Origin: Zestomicrobium sp964482405
GTDB lineage: Archaea > Thermoproteota > Thermoprotei_A > Sulfolobales > NBVN01
Length of the DNA stretch: 29,946 nt
Reading direction: 5' to 3'
NCBI GenBank assembly: GCA_964482405.1
Contig: CAYZXH010000017.1
Location: 1-29,946, forward strand
Positions 1 to 8,094 of the stretch are shown here, piece after piece. Made by a program: the position numbers and the translations under genes. The notes under the pieces are model-generated. The model saw only the letters and a list, made by a program, of their open reading frames with translations. It did not search any database and was not told the DNA's origin. Positions within the stretch are counted from its first letter, which is position 1. Each line of letters starts with the position of its first letter.

Positions 1-9
1 GGTGAATTG

Positions 10-993
10 ATGGGTAGGTATAGGTTGTTAGTATCCGTAGGTTTCTCCACGCTTTTTTCTCTAGCTTTAGTGTATGCCTCGCTCGAGGTCATCAGGATAG
101 TTAATAGCTGGCTACTTGGGTTCATTCCTGACTGCGTGCTTTTATCTGATTTTCCTAGATGTCAGGAGCTAGAGTCTAGTTTAAGGGTTCTTGGTTACGT
201 AGGGTTAGCGACTATTATTGTTATTGTGGGTGCTGGGTTCTTACTCAATAAGACTAGGTTGTCTTTGCTAGGATCTCTAGCCCTCTACCTACCGACGATA
301 GGATACTTCGCTTTCACCATGTTCTTCTTGGCTGGTGTCGGTGTGTTGAGGTTGTTATGGTTCCCGTTCATAGATTCGGAGATCTTCGTTAGACTCGGCT
401 TGATCACTTACGTCCCTACTTGGGTGATTAACTCCGTGATTACGTGGATCGCTAGGTTGGTGATGCCTGAATTAAGCGTGGATTTCTTTGTTCCAATAAG
501 CTTTGCGTTCATGGTAATTGGGCTCGCGATCTTCTTCTTAGGTGTGATGACGTGGGTGAACGATAAATTAAAACACAGAGTTCTGAGTAATGAGGGAGTG
601 TATAAGTTCTCAAGACACCCTCAATACCTGGGATTCATAATATGGAGTTATGGTCTCCTATCCCTAGCCAGTGTGGTTGAGGAGGGTAGGGGGTGGTCCC
701 CGCCAGCGCCGGGATTGCCTTGGCTAATAGCTGTCTCAATAGTTCTCAGTATAGCGCTGATTGAGGAGATTGAGTTGAGGAGGAGGTTAGGTAGTGAGTA
801 TCTTCAATATGCGGAACAAACCCCCTTCATCATGTTAACACCTAGAGCTTTAGGTAGTGTAATTACTTATCCAGTGAAAATCCTTATAGGTAAGGAAATT
901 CCTGAATCGCGTGCGGAGGTAGTGGTCGTGATGTGTTTCTATCTATTGATTGTGATGATTACCTCATTAATCGTTTCATACCTCATTATCTGA
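10..993 (+). CDS. ICMT/PEMT-like integral membrane methyltransferase
   Basis: Polytopic membrane protein of 327 residues with about seven or eight hydrophobic segments. Near residues 190-210 it has a GVYKFSRHPQYLG motif, followed about 50 residues later by an EE pair and an EY..Y...TP signature (about 251-275). This arrangement is the SAM-binding and catalytic half of the isoprenylcysteine carboxyl methyltransferase / phospholipid methyltransferase superfamily (DUF1295-like). It probably methylates a lipid or prenylated substrate at the membrane; the substrate cannot be read from sequence. The N-terminal half (about 1-170) is additional membrane sequence beyond the minimal family core. An ATG at 10 sits 4 bases after a GGTGA ribosome-binding motif. 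A TTG at 7 is in frame and less likely. The window edge leaves only six upstream bases, so an upstream extension cannot be excluded. Confidence 0.75.
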   Translation: MGRYRLLVSVGFSTLFSLALVYASLEVIRIVNSWLLGFIPDCVLLSDFPRCQELESSLRVLGYVGLATIIVIVGAGFLLNKTRLSLLGSLALYLPTIGYFAFTMFFLAGVGVLRLLWFPFIDSEIFVRLGLITYVPTWVINSVITWIARLVMPELSVDFFVPISFAFMVIGLAIFFLGVMTWVNDKLKHRVLSNEGVYKFSRHPQYLGFIIWSYGLLSLASVVEEGRGWSPPAPGLPWLIAVSIVLSIALIEEIELRRRLGSEYLQYAEQTPFIMLTPRALGSVITYPVKILIGKEIPESRAEVVVVMCFYLLIVMITSLIVSYLII

Positions 994-1038
994 GTAGACA
1001 GTTTTTAATCGGTTTTTAGGAATTCATGTGGTGTGTGA

Positions 1039-1593
1039 ATGAATCTAGGGAAGATCGCGAATCTAAAATACGTTGTTAGGAGTGGGTGGGTGATAAGGGG
1101 GGTTCCAAACTCGGTTGCTGAAACAGTAGCTGCTCACACTTTCGAGGTAATGTTGATTAGTATGTACTTAGCTGATGGGCTGAGAGGTGAGTGTGCTGAT
1201 ATCGATGTCGAGAAGGTAATGAGGATGAGTTTACTGCATGACGTCCCTGAGGTTATGGTGGGGGATGTCGTGAAGCTTGTTAAGGCGAGAGCTCCAGAAC
1301 TCTTCACTAAGATTGAGTTAGAGGTTGCGCAACAACTAAACTTAAGCAAGTATGTAGACATACTTGAGGAATTAAGTAGGGGTTATACCCTCGAAGCAAG
1401 AATAGTGAAGCTCTCAGACATATTAGCAACATATCTCCAAGGGATACGCTACCTTAAGACAGGGTATGAGGACGTAGGGGAGATAGTGTTAAACTCTAGA
1501 ACCACTATAGCAGAAATGATTAATTCTTGGGTGCCTGAGGGTTGTAGGTCCCTGCTAAAAAACTTGTTAAGGAATATAGACGTTACCGTATAG
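1039..1593 (+). CDS. HD-domain phosphohydrolase, YfbR-like 5'-nucleotidase
   Basis: Soluble 184-residue HD-superfamily protein. The metal-binding residues are visible: His33 in AAHTFEV, His67-Asp68 in LLHDVPE with Glu71 after it, and Asp127 in KLSDILA. This order and spacing match the YfbR/COG1896 group, whose bacterial member dephosphorylates deoxynucleoside 5'-monophosphates. By analogy it is a metal-dependent nucleotidase in nucleotide salvage. Specificity for deoxynucleotides is inference. The ATG at 1039 is the only reasonable start, because an upstream in-frame GTG is followed at once by a stop. It lies 45 bases after the membrane methyltransferase on the same strand and may be co-transcribed, but nothing links the two functionally. 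Confidence 0.8.
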   Translation: MNLGKIANLKYVVRSGWVIRGVPNSVAETVAAHTFEVMLISMYLADGLRGECADIDVEKVMRMSLLHDVPEVMVGDVVKLVKARAPELFTKIELEVAQQLNLSKYVDILEELSRGYTLEARIVKLSDILATYLQGIRYLKTGYEDVGEIVLNSRTTIAEMINSWVPEGCRSLLKNLLRNIDVTV

Positions 1594-1609
1594 TCACATT
1601 ATGAGGAAA

Positions 1610-1753
1610 TTAATACGAAAACTCCACTAAGGAATTAATGAATAACTCATCCACTTCATCCACCTTATCTCCCCACCCAACCCTCTCATAGAACCTTCTG
1701 ATAACCTTCAGAGTATCAATTACCTTACTCTTATTCCTCAATTCGATCACCAC
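1610..1753 (-). CDS. Probable 47-residue leaderless protein, unknown function
   Basis: A short reading frame from GTG at 1753 to TAA at 1610-1612. The protein is charged and soluble, roughly VVIELRNKSKVIDTLKVIRR at its start and ending VEFSY, with a predicted helix in the middle and no cysteines. Support comes from a TATA-like box on the minus strand (1773-1780) whose first base is 27 bases upstream of the GTG, the spacing expected for leaderless archaeal transcription. An in-frame stop lies just upstream, so the frame cannot be longer. I do not recognise the family. It fills half of an otherwise empty 362-base gap (1594-1955). It could be chance, since 47 codons is short. Confidence 0.45.
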   Translation of the reverse strand: MVIELRNKSKVIDTLKVIRRFYERVGWGDKVDEVDELFINSLVEFSY

Positions 1754-1772
1754 AACAATTGTCTAAAAGAGG

Positions 1773-1780
1773 TTTTTATA
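1773..1780 (-). promoter_or_regulatory. TATA box for the small leaderless ORF
   Basis: Minus-strand TATAAAAA, 27 bases upstream of the GTG at 1753. The spacing fits a transcript starting at or within a base or two of the start codon. Confidence 0.5.
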
Positions 1781-1798
1781 TCTTGTCGTAATGAGAAA

Positions 1799-1825
1799 AG
1801 CTAAGACACGACGCTAATCTTAGCT
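1799..1825. repeat. 8-bp inverted repeat with 11-base loop
   Basis: AGCTAAGA at 1799-1806 and its exact complement TCTTAGCT at 1818-1825. It lies just upstream of the TATA box of the small minus-strand ORF, so it could be an operator or an RNA hairpin. The rest of the gap from 1826 to 1955 shows no gene I can support. Confidence 0.5.
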
Positions 1826-1955
1826 AAACTTTAAAATCTACATGAACTAGATCAGGAACTCCTACCCGCCCCAGCTCAAACAAAGAAACCGGGCATAAAT
1901 GTTGAAAAATATAATCAGCTTTAAACTACCGTAATTATTATGACGGATTTTCTAA

Positions 1956-2396
1956 TCATTTTTCGTACTTCTCTATTAGGGACGAGATTAGTTTATGGTG
2001 CTCCTCCTCGTTCTTAGCGAGAGATTCAGCCAGTTCCTTTAGCACGGGGTATGGTAGTTCTTGAGCGAGCTTCTTATAGTATTCAATCATCTCGCTCTCT
2101 ATTAGTAAGTGATCTTTAAGAAGTCTCACTATGATCGCCTTCTCCCTAGCAGACGGTTTCAGCTCTTCTATTTCTTTCATTACTTCACTCTCTTTTTCGA
2201 GAGCTTCTTCATAAGCTTTAAGCATACCCTTGACTATCTCTTTATGGATTAGAGTCTCTATAGCTATCTTCTTAATGATTTTCTCAAGATCCTGCACTTC
2301 TACTCCCTGAAGTCTAAGTACTCGGATAGCGTGTAGGTAGGAACTTGTCGCGTTCTCCTCAATCTCTTGGCTTTTCTTAATTAGTTCGCGAGACAT
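1956..2396 (-). CDS. Ferritin-like four-helix protein
   Basis: 146-residue all-helical protein rich in Glu and Lys. Candidate iron ligands are spaced as in the ferritin/rubrerythrin superfamily: Glu13/14 in the first helix, Glu47 and His51 in IETLIHKE, Glu100 to Glu104 in the third, and the NEEEHH cluster at 129-134 in the fourth. The second-helix pair is E-x3-H rather than the usual E-x2-H, a feature shared with the neighbour at 2460-2927. A di-iron oxidase, iron-handling or peroxide-related role is likely from the superfamily, not shown. It has its own promoter (TATATAC around 2440, minus strand) and a GGTGG ribosome-binding motif before ATG 2396. It is a diverged paralogue of the next gene and probably shares its regulation. 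Confidence 0.6.
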   Translation of the reverse strand: MSRELIKKSQEIEENATSSYLHAIRVLRLQGVEVQDLEKIIKKIAIETLIHKEIVKGMLKAYEEALEKESEVMKEIEELKPSAREKAIIVRLLKDHLLIESEMIEYYKKLAQELPYPVLKELAESLAKNEEEHHKLISSLIEKYEK

Positions 2397-2459
2397 TTAA
2401 AACCACCACAGAATTATTACGTAAAAAGTTAATAAGTATATATGGAATTGATTGAGTTC

Positions 2460-2927
2460 TTAACCGCCGGGAGTCCCGTGAAATGTTGCTTCCTTCCAGA
2501 CTAAATCCCATAGATCGCTCTCTGTGAAAGCTTCTCTTCGCACAATCATTTCAAGAACTTTCTTAAGTAGTGCGTGATGGTATAGCTCGTCCCTCAAGAG
2601 TGTTTCTAGGAAGAACTTAACAGCCTTATTCTCAACCCCTCTCTCCAGCGTTTCCTTCAGGTATCTGATCATTTGCTCCTCAGTTCTTATGTGGTACTCG
2701 ATCTCGCTCGCAATCCTGTCTAACTCAACCTCACCTATTAAAGGTCTCTCACTCTTAAGCAACTCTGTCATCGCATCATATATCATAGAGTGCTTAAGAG
2801 AATCCTGAGCTACCGCAGTCATGACTACCTTAACTACAGGGTTCTTGACGTCTTTAGCTGATTCAGCTAATTTCTTGGAATACTCTTTCTCAAGTTTACT
2901 CATGTTCTCAAATGACACGTTACTCAT
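2460..2927 (-). CDS. Ferritin-like four-helix protein (paralogue)
   Basis: 155-residue helical protein with the same layout as the gene downstream of it. Asp42 and His46 lie in QDSLKHSMIY, Glu75 and Glu83/84 in the third helix, and Asp113, Glu114 and His117/118 in RDELYHH. The first helix offers Glu7 or Glu13-15 as ligand. The C-terminal tail (about 130-155, ending HGTPGG) is absent from the paralogue. Di-iron chemistry is inferred from the fold. The start ATG at 2927 follows a strong GGGGGA ribosome-binding motif (2932-2937), with a TATA box (TTTATAA, 2961-2967) at a sensible distance. The two genes are 63 bases apart; each has promoter-like sequence, so they may be transcribed together and separately. 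Confidence 0.6.
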   Translation of the reverse strand: MSNVSFENMSKLEKEYSKKLAESAKDVKNPVVKVVMTAVAQDSLKHSMIYDAMTELLKSERPLIGEVELDRIASEIEYHIRTEEQMIRYLKETLERGVENKAVKFFLETLLRDELYHHALLKKVLEMIVRREAFTESDLWDLVWKEATFHGTPGG

Positions 2928-3035
2928 ACGTTCCCCCGTAAACTATATGCGCAAAAGACATTATAAACAATCGTTTCTTAATGACTGATTCTGTATTTTA
3001 ATTATCCTTCGACAAATCTTGTCAGGGGACATTAA
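2928..3035. promoter_or_regulatory. Divergent promoter region, ferritin-like / dimethylargininase
   Basis: On the minus strand a TTTATAA box (2961-2967) and a GGGGGA ribosome-binding motif serve the ferritin-like gene. On the plus strand an ATTTTAATTA TATA-like stretch (about 2995-3004) and AGGGGA (about 3023-3028) precede GTG 3036. No clear operator palindrome was seen. Confidence 0.5.
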
Positions 3036-3869
3036 GTGGGTTCAGAGTTCGGTGGAGCGCGTGTAAGAAGGGTGCTTGATGGTGATAGGCTATATAATTC
3101 AGTTATAGTAAGACCCCCGGTCAAGGAACTCGTTAAGTGTGTGTCAACACATCCTTTAAGAAATACCGTCGATTATAGGTTGGCGGTTAAGCAACATGAG
3201 AACTACGTGAAGATCCTTCGAGAAGAGGGTATTGCGGTTTATGAGTTGCCGCGGCTTGAAGATTTTCCGGACTCAGTCTTCATACAAGATACTGCTGTTG
3301 TGAGGTCGGCTGTCAAGCGTGCCTTAATTTCCAGGTTTGGCGAGCCTAGTAGGAGGGGTGAAGAATTAAGTGTTCGAGAGTTTTTGAGTAAGATGGGTTT
3401 CGAGGTAGTGGACGTTAAGGAGCCGGCTACTTTAGAGGGCGGGGATGTTCTAGTTACTGATGTGGGCGTAATATTCGTCGGAGTTACTAGCAGAACAAAC
3501 CTGTACGGGCTTGATGCTTTAAGAAATTTCTTTAAGGAGTTCAGGGTTGTCGGAGTGCCCGCAACTAAGGTGTTCCACCTACTCTCAGCAGTTAATTACG
3601 TCGGTAACAAGACTCTAGTGATAGTGCCTGAACTCGTTGATCTCTCCTACTTTAATGGCTTCAGACTCGTCCGCGTGCCTTTAGAGGAGGCTTACGCGGC
3701 GAACATGCTATACCTAGGCGATAATAAAGTACTCGTCCCTGAGGGACACCCTAAGACTGTCGAGATTATGAGGAGGGAGGGTTATAAAGTTATTGAAGCA
3801 GAGATTTCTGAGTTCAGGAAATGTGATGGGGGCGTAACGTGCTTAAGTCTACCACTCTACGAGGTCTAA
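3036..3869 (+). CDS. Dimethylarginine dimethylaminohydrolase-like amidinotransferase-fold enzyme
   Basis: 277-residue enzyme of the guanidino-group-modifying (pentein) superfamily. Expected active-site elements are present: substrate-binding Asp in FPDSVFIQD (about 77-85), EGGD at 134-137, catalytic His181 in FHLLSAV, and nucleophile Cys269 in GGVTC near the C terminus. Length and the C-terminal Cys match DDAH, which hydrolyses N-methylated arginines to citrulline and methylamines, better than the longer arginine deiminases (about 400 residues). A related activity on arginine or another guanidine cannot be excluded. The start is GTG 3036, preceded by an AGGGGA motif. It is a single-gene unit divergent from the ferritin-like pair. 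No other arginine-catabolism gene is in the window. Confidence 0.75.
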   Translation: MGSEFGGARVRRVLDGDRLYNSVIVRPPVKELVKCVSTHPLRNTVDYRLAVKQHENYVKILREEGIAVYELPRLEDFPDSVFIQDTAVVRSAVKRALISRFGEPSRRGEELSVREFLSKMGFEVVDVKEPATLEGGDVLVTDVGVIFVGVTSRTNLYGLDALRNFFKEFRVVGVPATKVFHLLSAVNYVGNKTLVIVPELVDLSYFNGFRLVRVPLEEAYAANMLYLGDNKVLVPEGHPKTVEIMRREGYKVIEAEISEFRKCDGGVTCLSLPLYEV

Positions 3870-3937
3870 AACCAACCATAAAGCTTTTAAATCATCACCA
3901 CGTATAACTATATTGATATGTAACTCAGGTGTTACGC

Positions 3938-5692
3938 ATGAATAGAAAAATCTTTAAGTTAGCTATAGTTCTGCTAGTAATAGCGATTGCTTTAATCGCT
4001 TTTGTGCCGCCGCAAGCAGAATTCATGCCTGAAGAGAAGAGGTTTCCGTACATTACCTTCCCGTTATTACCGCCTCTGCTCGCGATAGCTTTAGCTATGG
4101 CTACGGGCGAGATCATCCCAGCCTTATTCGCTGGTGTGTGGGTAGGTGCTTTAATGATTGCTGGGTATAACCCGGTGGGTGGTACGATACAGTTAATTGA
4201 GTGGTATATAGAGAACGCAACAGACTCTTGGAACGCCGCGATACTCCTCTACGACTTCGTTCTAGGAGCTTTCATGGGCCTCCTCTACACGTCAGGAGCT
4301 GTTCACTCAGCCGCACGATCAATCTCCTCGAAAATCAGGAGCGCTAAAGGCGCAAGCACTGCAGCATCCCTCCTAGGTGTCGCAGTATTCTTTGACGACT
4401 ACGGGAACACAGTCATAGTCGGTAACTCTATGAGACCTGTAAGCGATAAACTCAGGGTTAGCAGGGAGTTCCTGAGCTACATAGTCGACTCAACCGCTGC
4501 TCCCGTCGCCGGCATAGCCCTCGTGTCTTCTTGGATTGGGTACGAGGTTAGTCTAATAAGAGACTCTATAGAGACTCTGAGAGAGCAAGCCGGGGCCGGG
4601 CTAATAAGCGCTGCTCCCGAGTATGAAGCGTACTATATGTGGTTAAACGCTGTTCCTTACCACTTCTACTCAATTCTAGCCATAATACTGGTGTTCCTTG
4701 TAGTCCTTACTAGGAGGCATTACGGACCAATGCTCCATGCTGAGTGGAGAGCGGTGAGGGAGGGGAAAGTGATAAGGGATGGCGCAACCCCTCTACTACC
4801 CACCGAGGAGGTTCTGGGCGCGGAACCGACTGCTAAGAAACAGGCTTCAGGATGGCTTTTCGCGATAGCCATGATAGTCTTAGTGATAGTTACCTTATTA
4901 GGTATGTGGGCTACCGGTGCCGAAGAACTCAGTAGGTTCTGGGAGACACCCTTCACAGATGCTTTAATGAACGCTGACACAGCTAAGGCGCTCTTCTGGG
5001 CCGGCATGGCGACATACCTCGTCACGTTTGCTTGGATATTACTAGGTCGAATAATGAGTTTTAGCGAGGTAATGAAACAGACGGTCAGAGGCATGTACCT
5101 GATGGTCTTGCCTAACACTATCTTGCTTCACGCGTGGAGTATTAAGTCAGCGACTGACGCAGTAGGCACCGCAGATTACGTGATTCATGGAGCGGTGGTA
5201 GCCGGACTCTCCGTATTTCTAGTCCCGCTGATAATATACTTAGCCTCAATGTTTATATCATTCACTACAGGCACTAGCTGGGGGACTTTCGGGGTCATGA
5301 TGCCTATAGCTGTGCCCATGGCTTGGCAACTAGCTCTCCTGCAATACCCGGATAACATAGGCCTCGCGTATTTAATGGCTTTCGCCTCCATAGGAGCTGT
5401 TTTCGGCGGCGGTATCTTCGGGGATCACTGCTCACCAATAAGTGACACAACCATCATGTCATCCATGTTCTCCGCTTCAGACCACATAGATCACGTCTCA
5501 ACACAACTACCTTACGCAGTTACCGCAGGATTCGTGGGTATCATACTCTACGCGTTATTGGCAGTAGGGATCACGAGTCCGTTAGTGCTTCTTCCTGTAG
5601 GGATAATACTGCTTATAGTGCTTCACAGAGTGTTGAACATCCTCTACTCTAGAAGAGCTAGACTGCCACCGGTAGTGCCTAACTACCCATGA
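3938..5692 (+). CDS. NhaC-family Na+/H+ antiporter
   Basis: 584-residue polytopic membrane protein with about 12 or more hydrophobic segments. The FFDDYGNTVIVGNSMRPVSD stretch in the first half and GDHCSPISDTTIMSS in the second half are conserved signatures of the NhaC/COG1757 antiporters, with acidic and Asn/Ser residues in membrane re-entrant regions. It probably exchanges sodium for protons, or a related antiport such as malate/lactate. ATG 3938 is preferred because AGGTG at 3927-3931 sits 6 bases upstream; an in-frame GTG at 3929 lies inside that motif. It is followed by a convergent gene after about 110 bases, so it is monocistronic. Confidence 0.85.
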   Translation: MNRKIFKLAIVLLVIAIALIAFVPPQAEFMPEEKRFPYITFPLLPPLLAIALAMATGEIIPALFAGVWVGALMIAGYNPVGGTIQLIEWYIENATDSWNAAILLYDFVLGAFMGLLYTSGAVHSAARSISSKIRSAKGASTAASLLGVAVFFDDYGNTVIVGNSMRPVSDKLRVSREFLSYIVDSTAAPVAGIALVSSWIGYEVSLIRDSIETLREQAGAGLISAAPEYEAYYMWLNAVPYHFYSILAIILVFLVVLTRRHYGPMLHAEWRAVREGKVIRDGATPLLPTEEVLGAEPTAKKQASGWLFAIAMIVLVIVTLLGMWATGAEELSRFWETPFTDALMNADTAKALFWAGMATYLVTFAWILLGRIMSFSEVMKQTVRGMYLMVLPNTILLHAWSIKSATDAVGTADYVIHGAVVAGLSVFLVPLIIYLASMFISFTTGTSWGTFGVMMPIAVPMAWQLALLQYPDNIGLAYLMAFASIGAVFGGGIFGDHCSPISDTTIMSSMFSASDHIDHVSTQLPYAVTAGFVGIILYALLAVGITSPLVLLPVGIILLIVLHRVLNILYSRRARLPPVVPNYP

Positions 5693-5759
5693 AATAATCA
5701 TTAAAACCTTTTTAGTTGAAGCTGTTTATATAGGTTCAGGTCTTTCTTCCCATGTGTTA

Positions 5760-5777
5760 AGAACATATTTTTGTTCT
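5760..5777. terminator. Hairpin between convergent genes
   Basis: AGAACA at 5760-5765 pairs with TGTTCT at 5772-5777 around a T-rich six-base loop. An imperfect inverted repeat, GTGTTATTTAA / TTAAAAACAC, follows at about 5780-5801, and a T-run lies at 5709-5713. This gap separates the converging NhaC-type gene and propeller gene, so these are likely transcription-end signals. Archaeal termination depends more on T-runs than on hairpins. Confidence 0.4.
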
Positions 5778-5805
5778 GAGTGTTATTTAAGTTAAAAACA
5801 CTAAT

Positions 5806-7968
5806 TCACTTCTCGAGAATTATTTGCCCTAGCTCTTCATAAGTGTTTGCGTCAAATATCCTTATTAGGCTTGAGGATATGGTGTATAATTCATTACCTA
5901 CGTAAGCTATCCGCAAGCAGTACTCGTGAGGCAGTATTATCTCAACCTTCAGTTCGTCGTTACTATATCTTACCACTAAAGCTCCACTAGATACGTAGCC
6001 TACCGAGTAGCTTGTGATGGGAATCATGACCAGCTCTTTTTCAGGGTATATCGTTACCGCGTGGTAGTCTTGAAGTGCTTGAGACCACGCGAGGCTCACC
6101 AAGACTTTCGCGATCTCACTCATGTTAGTTGAGTCCGCGACGTTGAATAAGGATATCTTGAGAGACGTGCTCTCAAGACCAATACCCAACAACTTATTTC
6201 CGGGTAACGGATGTAGGTACTCGCTAAAACCAGGTATCTTAAGATAGCCTAATACTCGGGGATTCTCAGGGTCTGAAACATCTATAGCAAACAGGGGATC
6301 CACCTGTCTAAACGTGACTAGGAAGAAGACATTCCCTATCAATCTAGCTGCGTATATTCTCTCCCCACGTGCAAGACCCCTCAAAGAACCTACTATACTG
6401 AGGTTAGATAAGTTCGTTATGAAAACGTTGTTACTGACCTCTCCTGTAGGTGACACATATATTATGAGTCTAGGTCTCGTGTACTCGTAAGGAGCTTGAC
6501 CCCAGCCACTAACCACCGGAACACCCCTAGTTACGCATACATTAGCTGAACACTCCTGAATAACTATCTCGGCAGCTCTCTCGGTGGTCGTCTCGTATTT
6601 CCGGTAGAGGTCGGGCCCGAAAAACACTACTATCGAGTAGTTACTGTCTGTCGTAGCGACTATGAAGTAATTATCTGTTTCCTCCATAGCGAACTGGTCA
6701 AGTAGGTGTCCTGAAACGTTAAATGATCCTCTCAGACTTATCGTGAGTCCTTCAACAGAAAACACGTAGAACGTGGTTAAGTCGTGTTTAGGCTCTTTAT
6801 TAACCTCGCTAACTACTCTAGCGATCAGCTCCTTACGATCTTCTTCACCCATATTTAGGAGGTAGTCCTCGATTTTCTCACGAGCCGCGTCTAATTGTCC
6901 ATCATCTATCAACTCACTTATCTTACTCTTTATGTCCTCAGGTAGGTGGTTAGTGAATTCTCTCAGAGTTAGCACGTACGCGTCTAGATAGCTAAATCCA
7001 GTTCCGCGAGCTACATAGAGGTTATTGAGAGACATGTAGAGCCAGCTACCGCTGCCCGTCATGAAGGTGTATGTCATGTAGTTTAGTTGGTCAAGGTCTA
7101 GCGCTAGTATCAGCGTGTAAGCTTCAGGACTCACGTCCACAACCACGAGGGTTTCCAGGGGTACGGGCTCCTCGTTAACTAGAGGTATTATGTGTTCGTG
7201 GGTAGGCGTGTTAGTTACTACATACAGGTAATTCCTTGAGAGCCTGGAACTCAGCATATTACCGGTCACTGTGATCTTGTTTAGTAAGACTGGGTTGCTG
7301 GCGTTGCTGATATCGAATACGTAAGTGTTCACGTTAGGTGTTCCAGGCGGTACTACGAAACACCTGCACTCTATCTCCGGGATTATCGGATACCTCACGT
7401 ACGTCTCCGTAATAATCAATAGTTTATTCTTGTATAGGAACAAACCTCGAACATACTCGTCCAACACGAGCACGCTTAAAACGGTTTTTCCGGGTATGCT
7501 GACGATAAACACCTTACTGCCTGAAGCAACCACTATTAACTCGTTACTTACCTTAACTATGTCTGGCTCGTCAATACCTTCAACCTGAACATTAGTTTTG
7601 GAGGTCGTGGTTGTTTGTGGTGTCTCTCCTAAGCTAGACGCGAGTGACTCAGTTGCTAGAGGTAAGGCAACAGACTCAAGTGAAAATACCTGCACCCTAT
7701 AGAGGTAAGTTAGCTGGTTAATTAAGGTTCTCAAGTTGGTTAGGGATTTCAAGAACTGAGATAATTCCTCGTAACTACTGAATTTCTTTAAGCCTTCTAA
7801 ACTAATTAAGGAGATATTCGCTTGTTGCCCGCTGTAAGGACTACCTAACTGGTAGGTTGGCGTGAGAGGCTTGTAAGACTCGCTGTAAATGTTGCTCATT
7901 ATGAAGGGTAGGGACGCGCCAGCGATTAAAGACGCAATAGCTAGTAAAGCGAAGACTTCCCGCTTCAT
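5806..7968 (-). CDS. Membrane-anchored extracellular beta-propeller protein (PF09826-like)
   Basis: 720-residue exported protein. An N-terminal hydrophobic segment (about 5-25) is a signal or anchor. The motif TNVQVEGIDEPDIVK (about 125-138), followed by repeated blade-like beta segments (VFIVSIP, VYVVTN, LLIITE, FAIDVSDPENPRVLG), is the hallmark of the secreted C-terminal beta-propeller family (Beta_propel, COG4880). A charged helical insert occupies about residues 330-400. Sequons such as NIS, NAS, NVS and NYS suggest surface N-glycosylation. The function of the family is unknown; an extracellular binding or scaffolding role is inference. ATG 7968 has a GAGGTGA ribosome-binding motif (7974-7980). 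Its promoter region carries a perfect palindrome shared with the divergent regulator gene. Confidence 0.8.
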   Translation of the reverse strand: MKREVFALLAIASLIAGASLPFIMSNIYSESYKPLTPTYQLGSPYSGQQANISLISLEGLKKFSSYEELSQFLKSLTNLRTLINQLTYLYRVQVFSLESVALPLATESLASSLGETPQTTTTSKTNVQVEGIDEPDIVKVSNELIVVASGSKVFIVSIPGKTVLSVLVLDEYVRGLFLYKNKLLIITETYVRYPIIPEIECRCFVVPPGTPNVNTYVFDISNASNPVLLNKITVTGNMLSSRLSRNYLYVVTNTPTHEHIIPLVNEEPVPLETLVVVDVSPEAYTLILALDLDQLNYMTYTFMTGSGSWLYMSLNNLYVARGTGFSYLDAYVLTLREFTNHLPEDIKSKISELIDDGQLDAAREKIEDYLLNMGEEDRKELIARVVSEVNKEPKHDLTTFYVFSVEGLTISLRGSFNVSGHLLDQFAMEETDNYFIVATTDSNYSIVVFFGPDLYRKYETTTERAAEIVIQECSANVCVTRGVPVVSGWGQAPYEYTRPRLIIYVSPTGEVSNNVFITNLSNLSIVGSLRGLARGERIYAARLIGNVFFLVTFRQVDPLFAIDVSDPENPRVLGYLKIPGFSEYLHPLPGNKLLGIGLESTSLKISLFNVADSTNMSEIAKVLVSLAWSQALQDYHAVTIYPEKELVMIPITSYSVGYVSSGALVVRYSNDELKVEIILPHEYCLRIAYVGNELYTISSSLIRIFDANTYEELGQIILEK

Positions 7969-7984
7969 TACATCACCTCACTTA

Positions 7985-8003
7985 ATTCCTTGGTTTAAGG
8001 AAT
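7985..8003. promoter_or_regulatory. 7-bp inverted repeat, candidate operator
   Basis: ATTCCTT (7985-7991) and AAGGAAT (7997-8003) form an inverted repeat with a 5-base spacer. It lies where the propeller gene's transcription start is expected, so a bound protein would block that transcript. A similar TTCCTTA/TAAGGAA repeat occurs at 18069-18085. Confidence 0.5.
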
Positions 8004-8018
8004 AGATAACCCTATAGT

Positions 8019-8036
8019 TTGAACACTAGTGTTCAA
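8019..8036. promoter_or_regulatory. 18-bp perfect palindrome, candidate operator
   Basis: TTGAACACTAGTGTTCAA is a perfect palindrome in the 126-base gap between the divergent propeller and winged-helix genes. It directly abuts and partly overlaps the TATA-like CTATAG region for the minus-strand gene. A dimeric winged-helix protein, plausibly the product of 8095-8517, is the natural candidate to bind it. Confidence 0.65.
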
Positions 8037-8094
8037 GTATTGGAACGATTAACTATTCTTAAGTTAAGTAACGTAGTATGTTTAGTGATAGTTA

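Noticed and set aside
1826..1955. Minus-strand frame of about 33 codons upstream of the small leaderless ORF
   Set aside because: It runs from one stop to another without a convincing start codon, ribosome-binding site or promoter spacing.
4720..5118. Minus-strand frame of 132 codons inside the NhaC-type gene
   Set aside because: It lies wholly within a strongly supported membrane transporter and has no family features; it is an antisense shadow.
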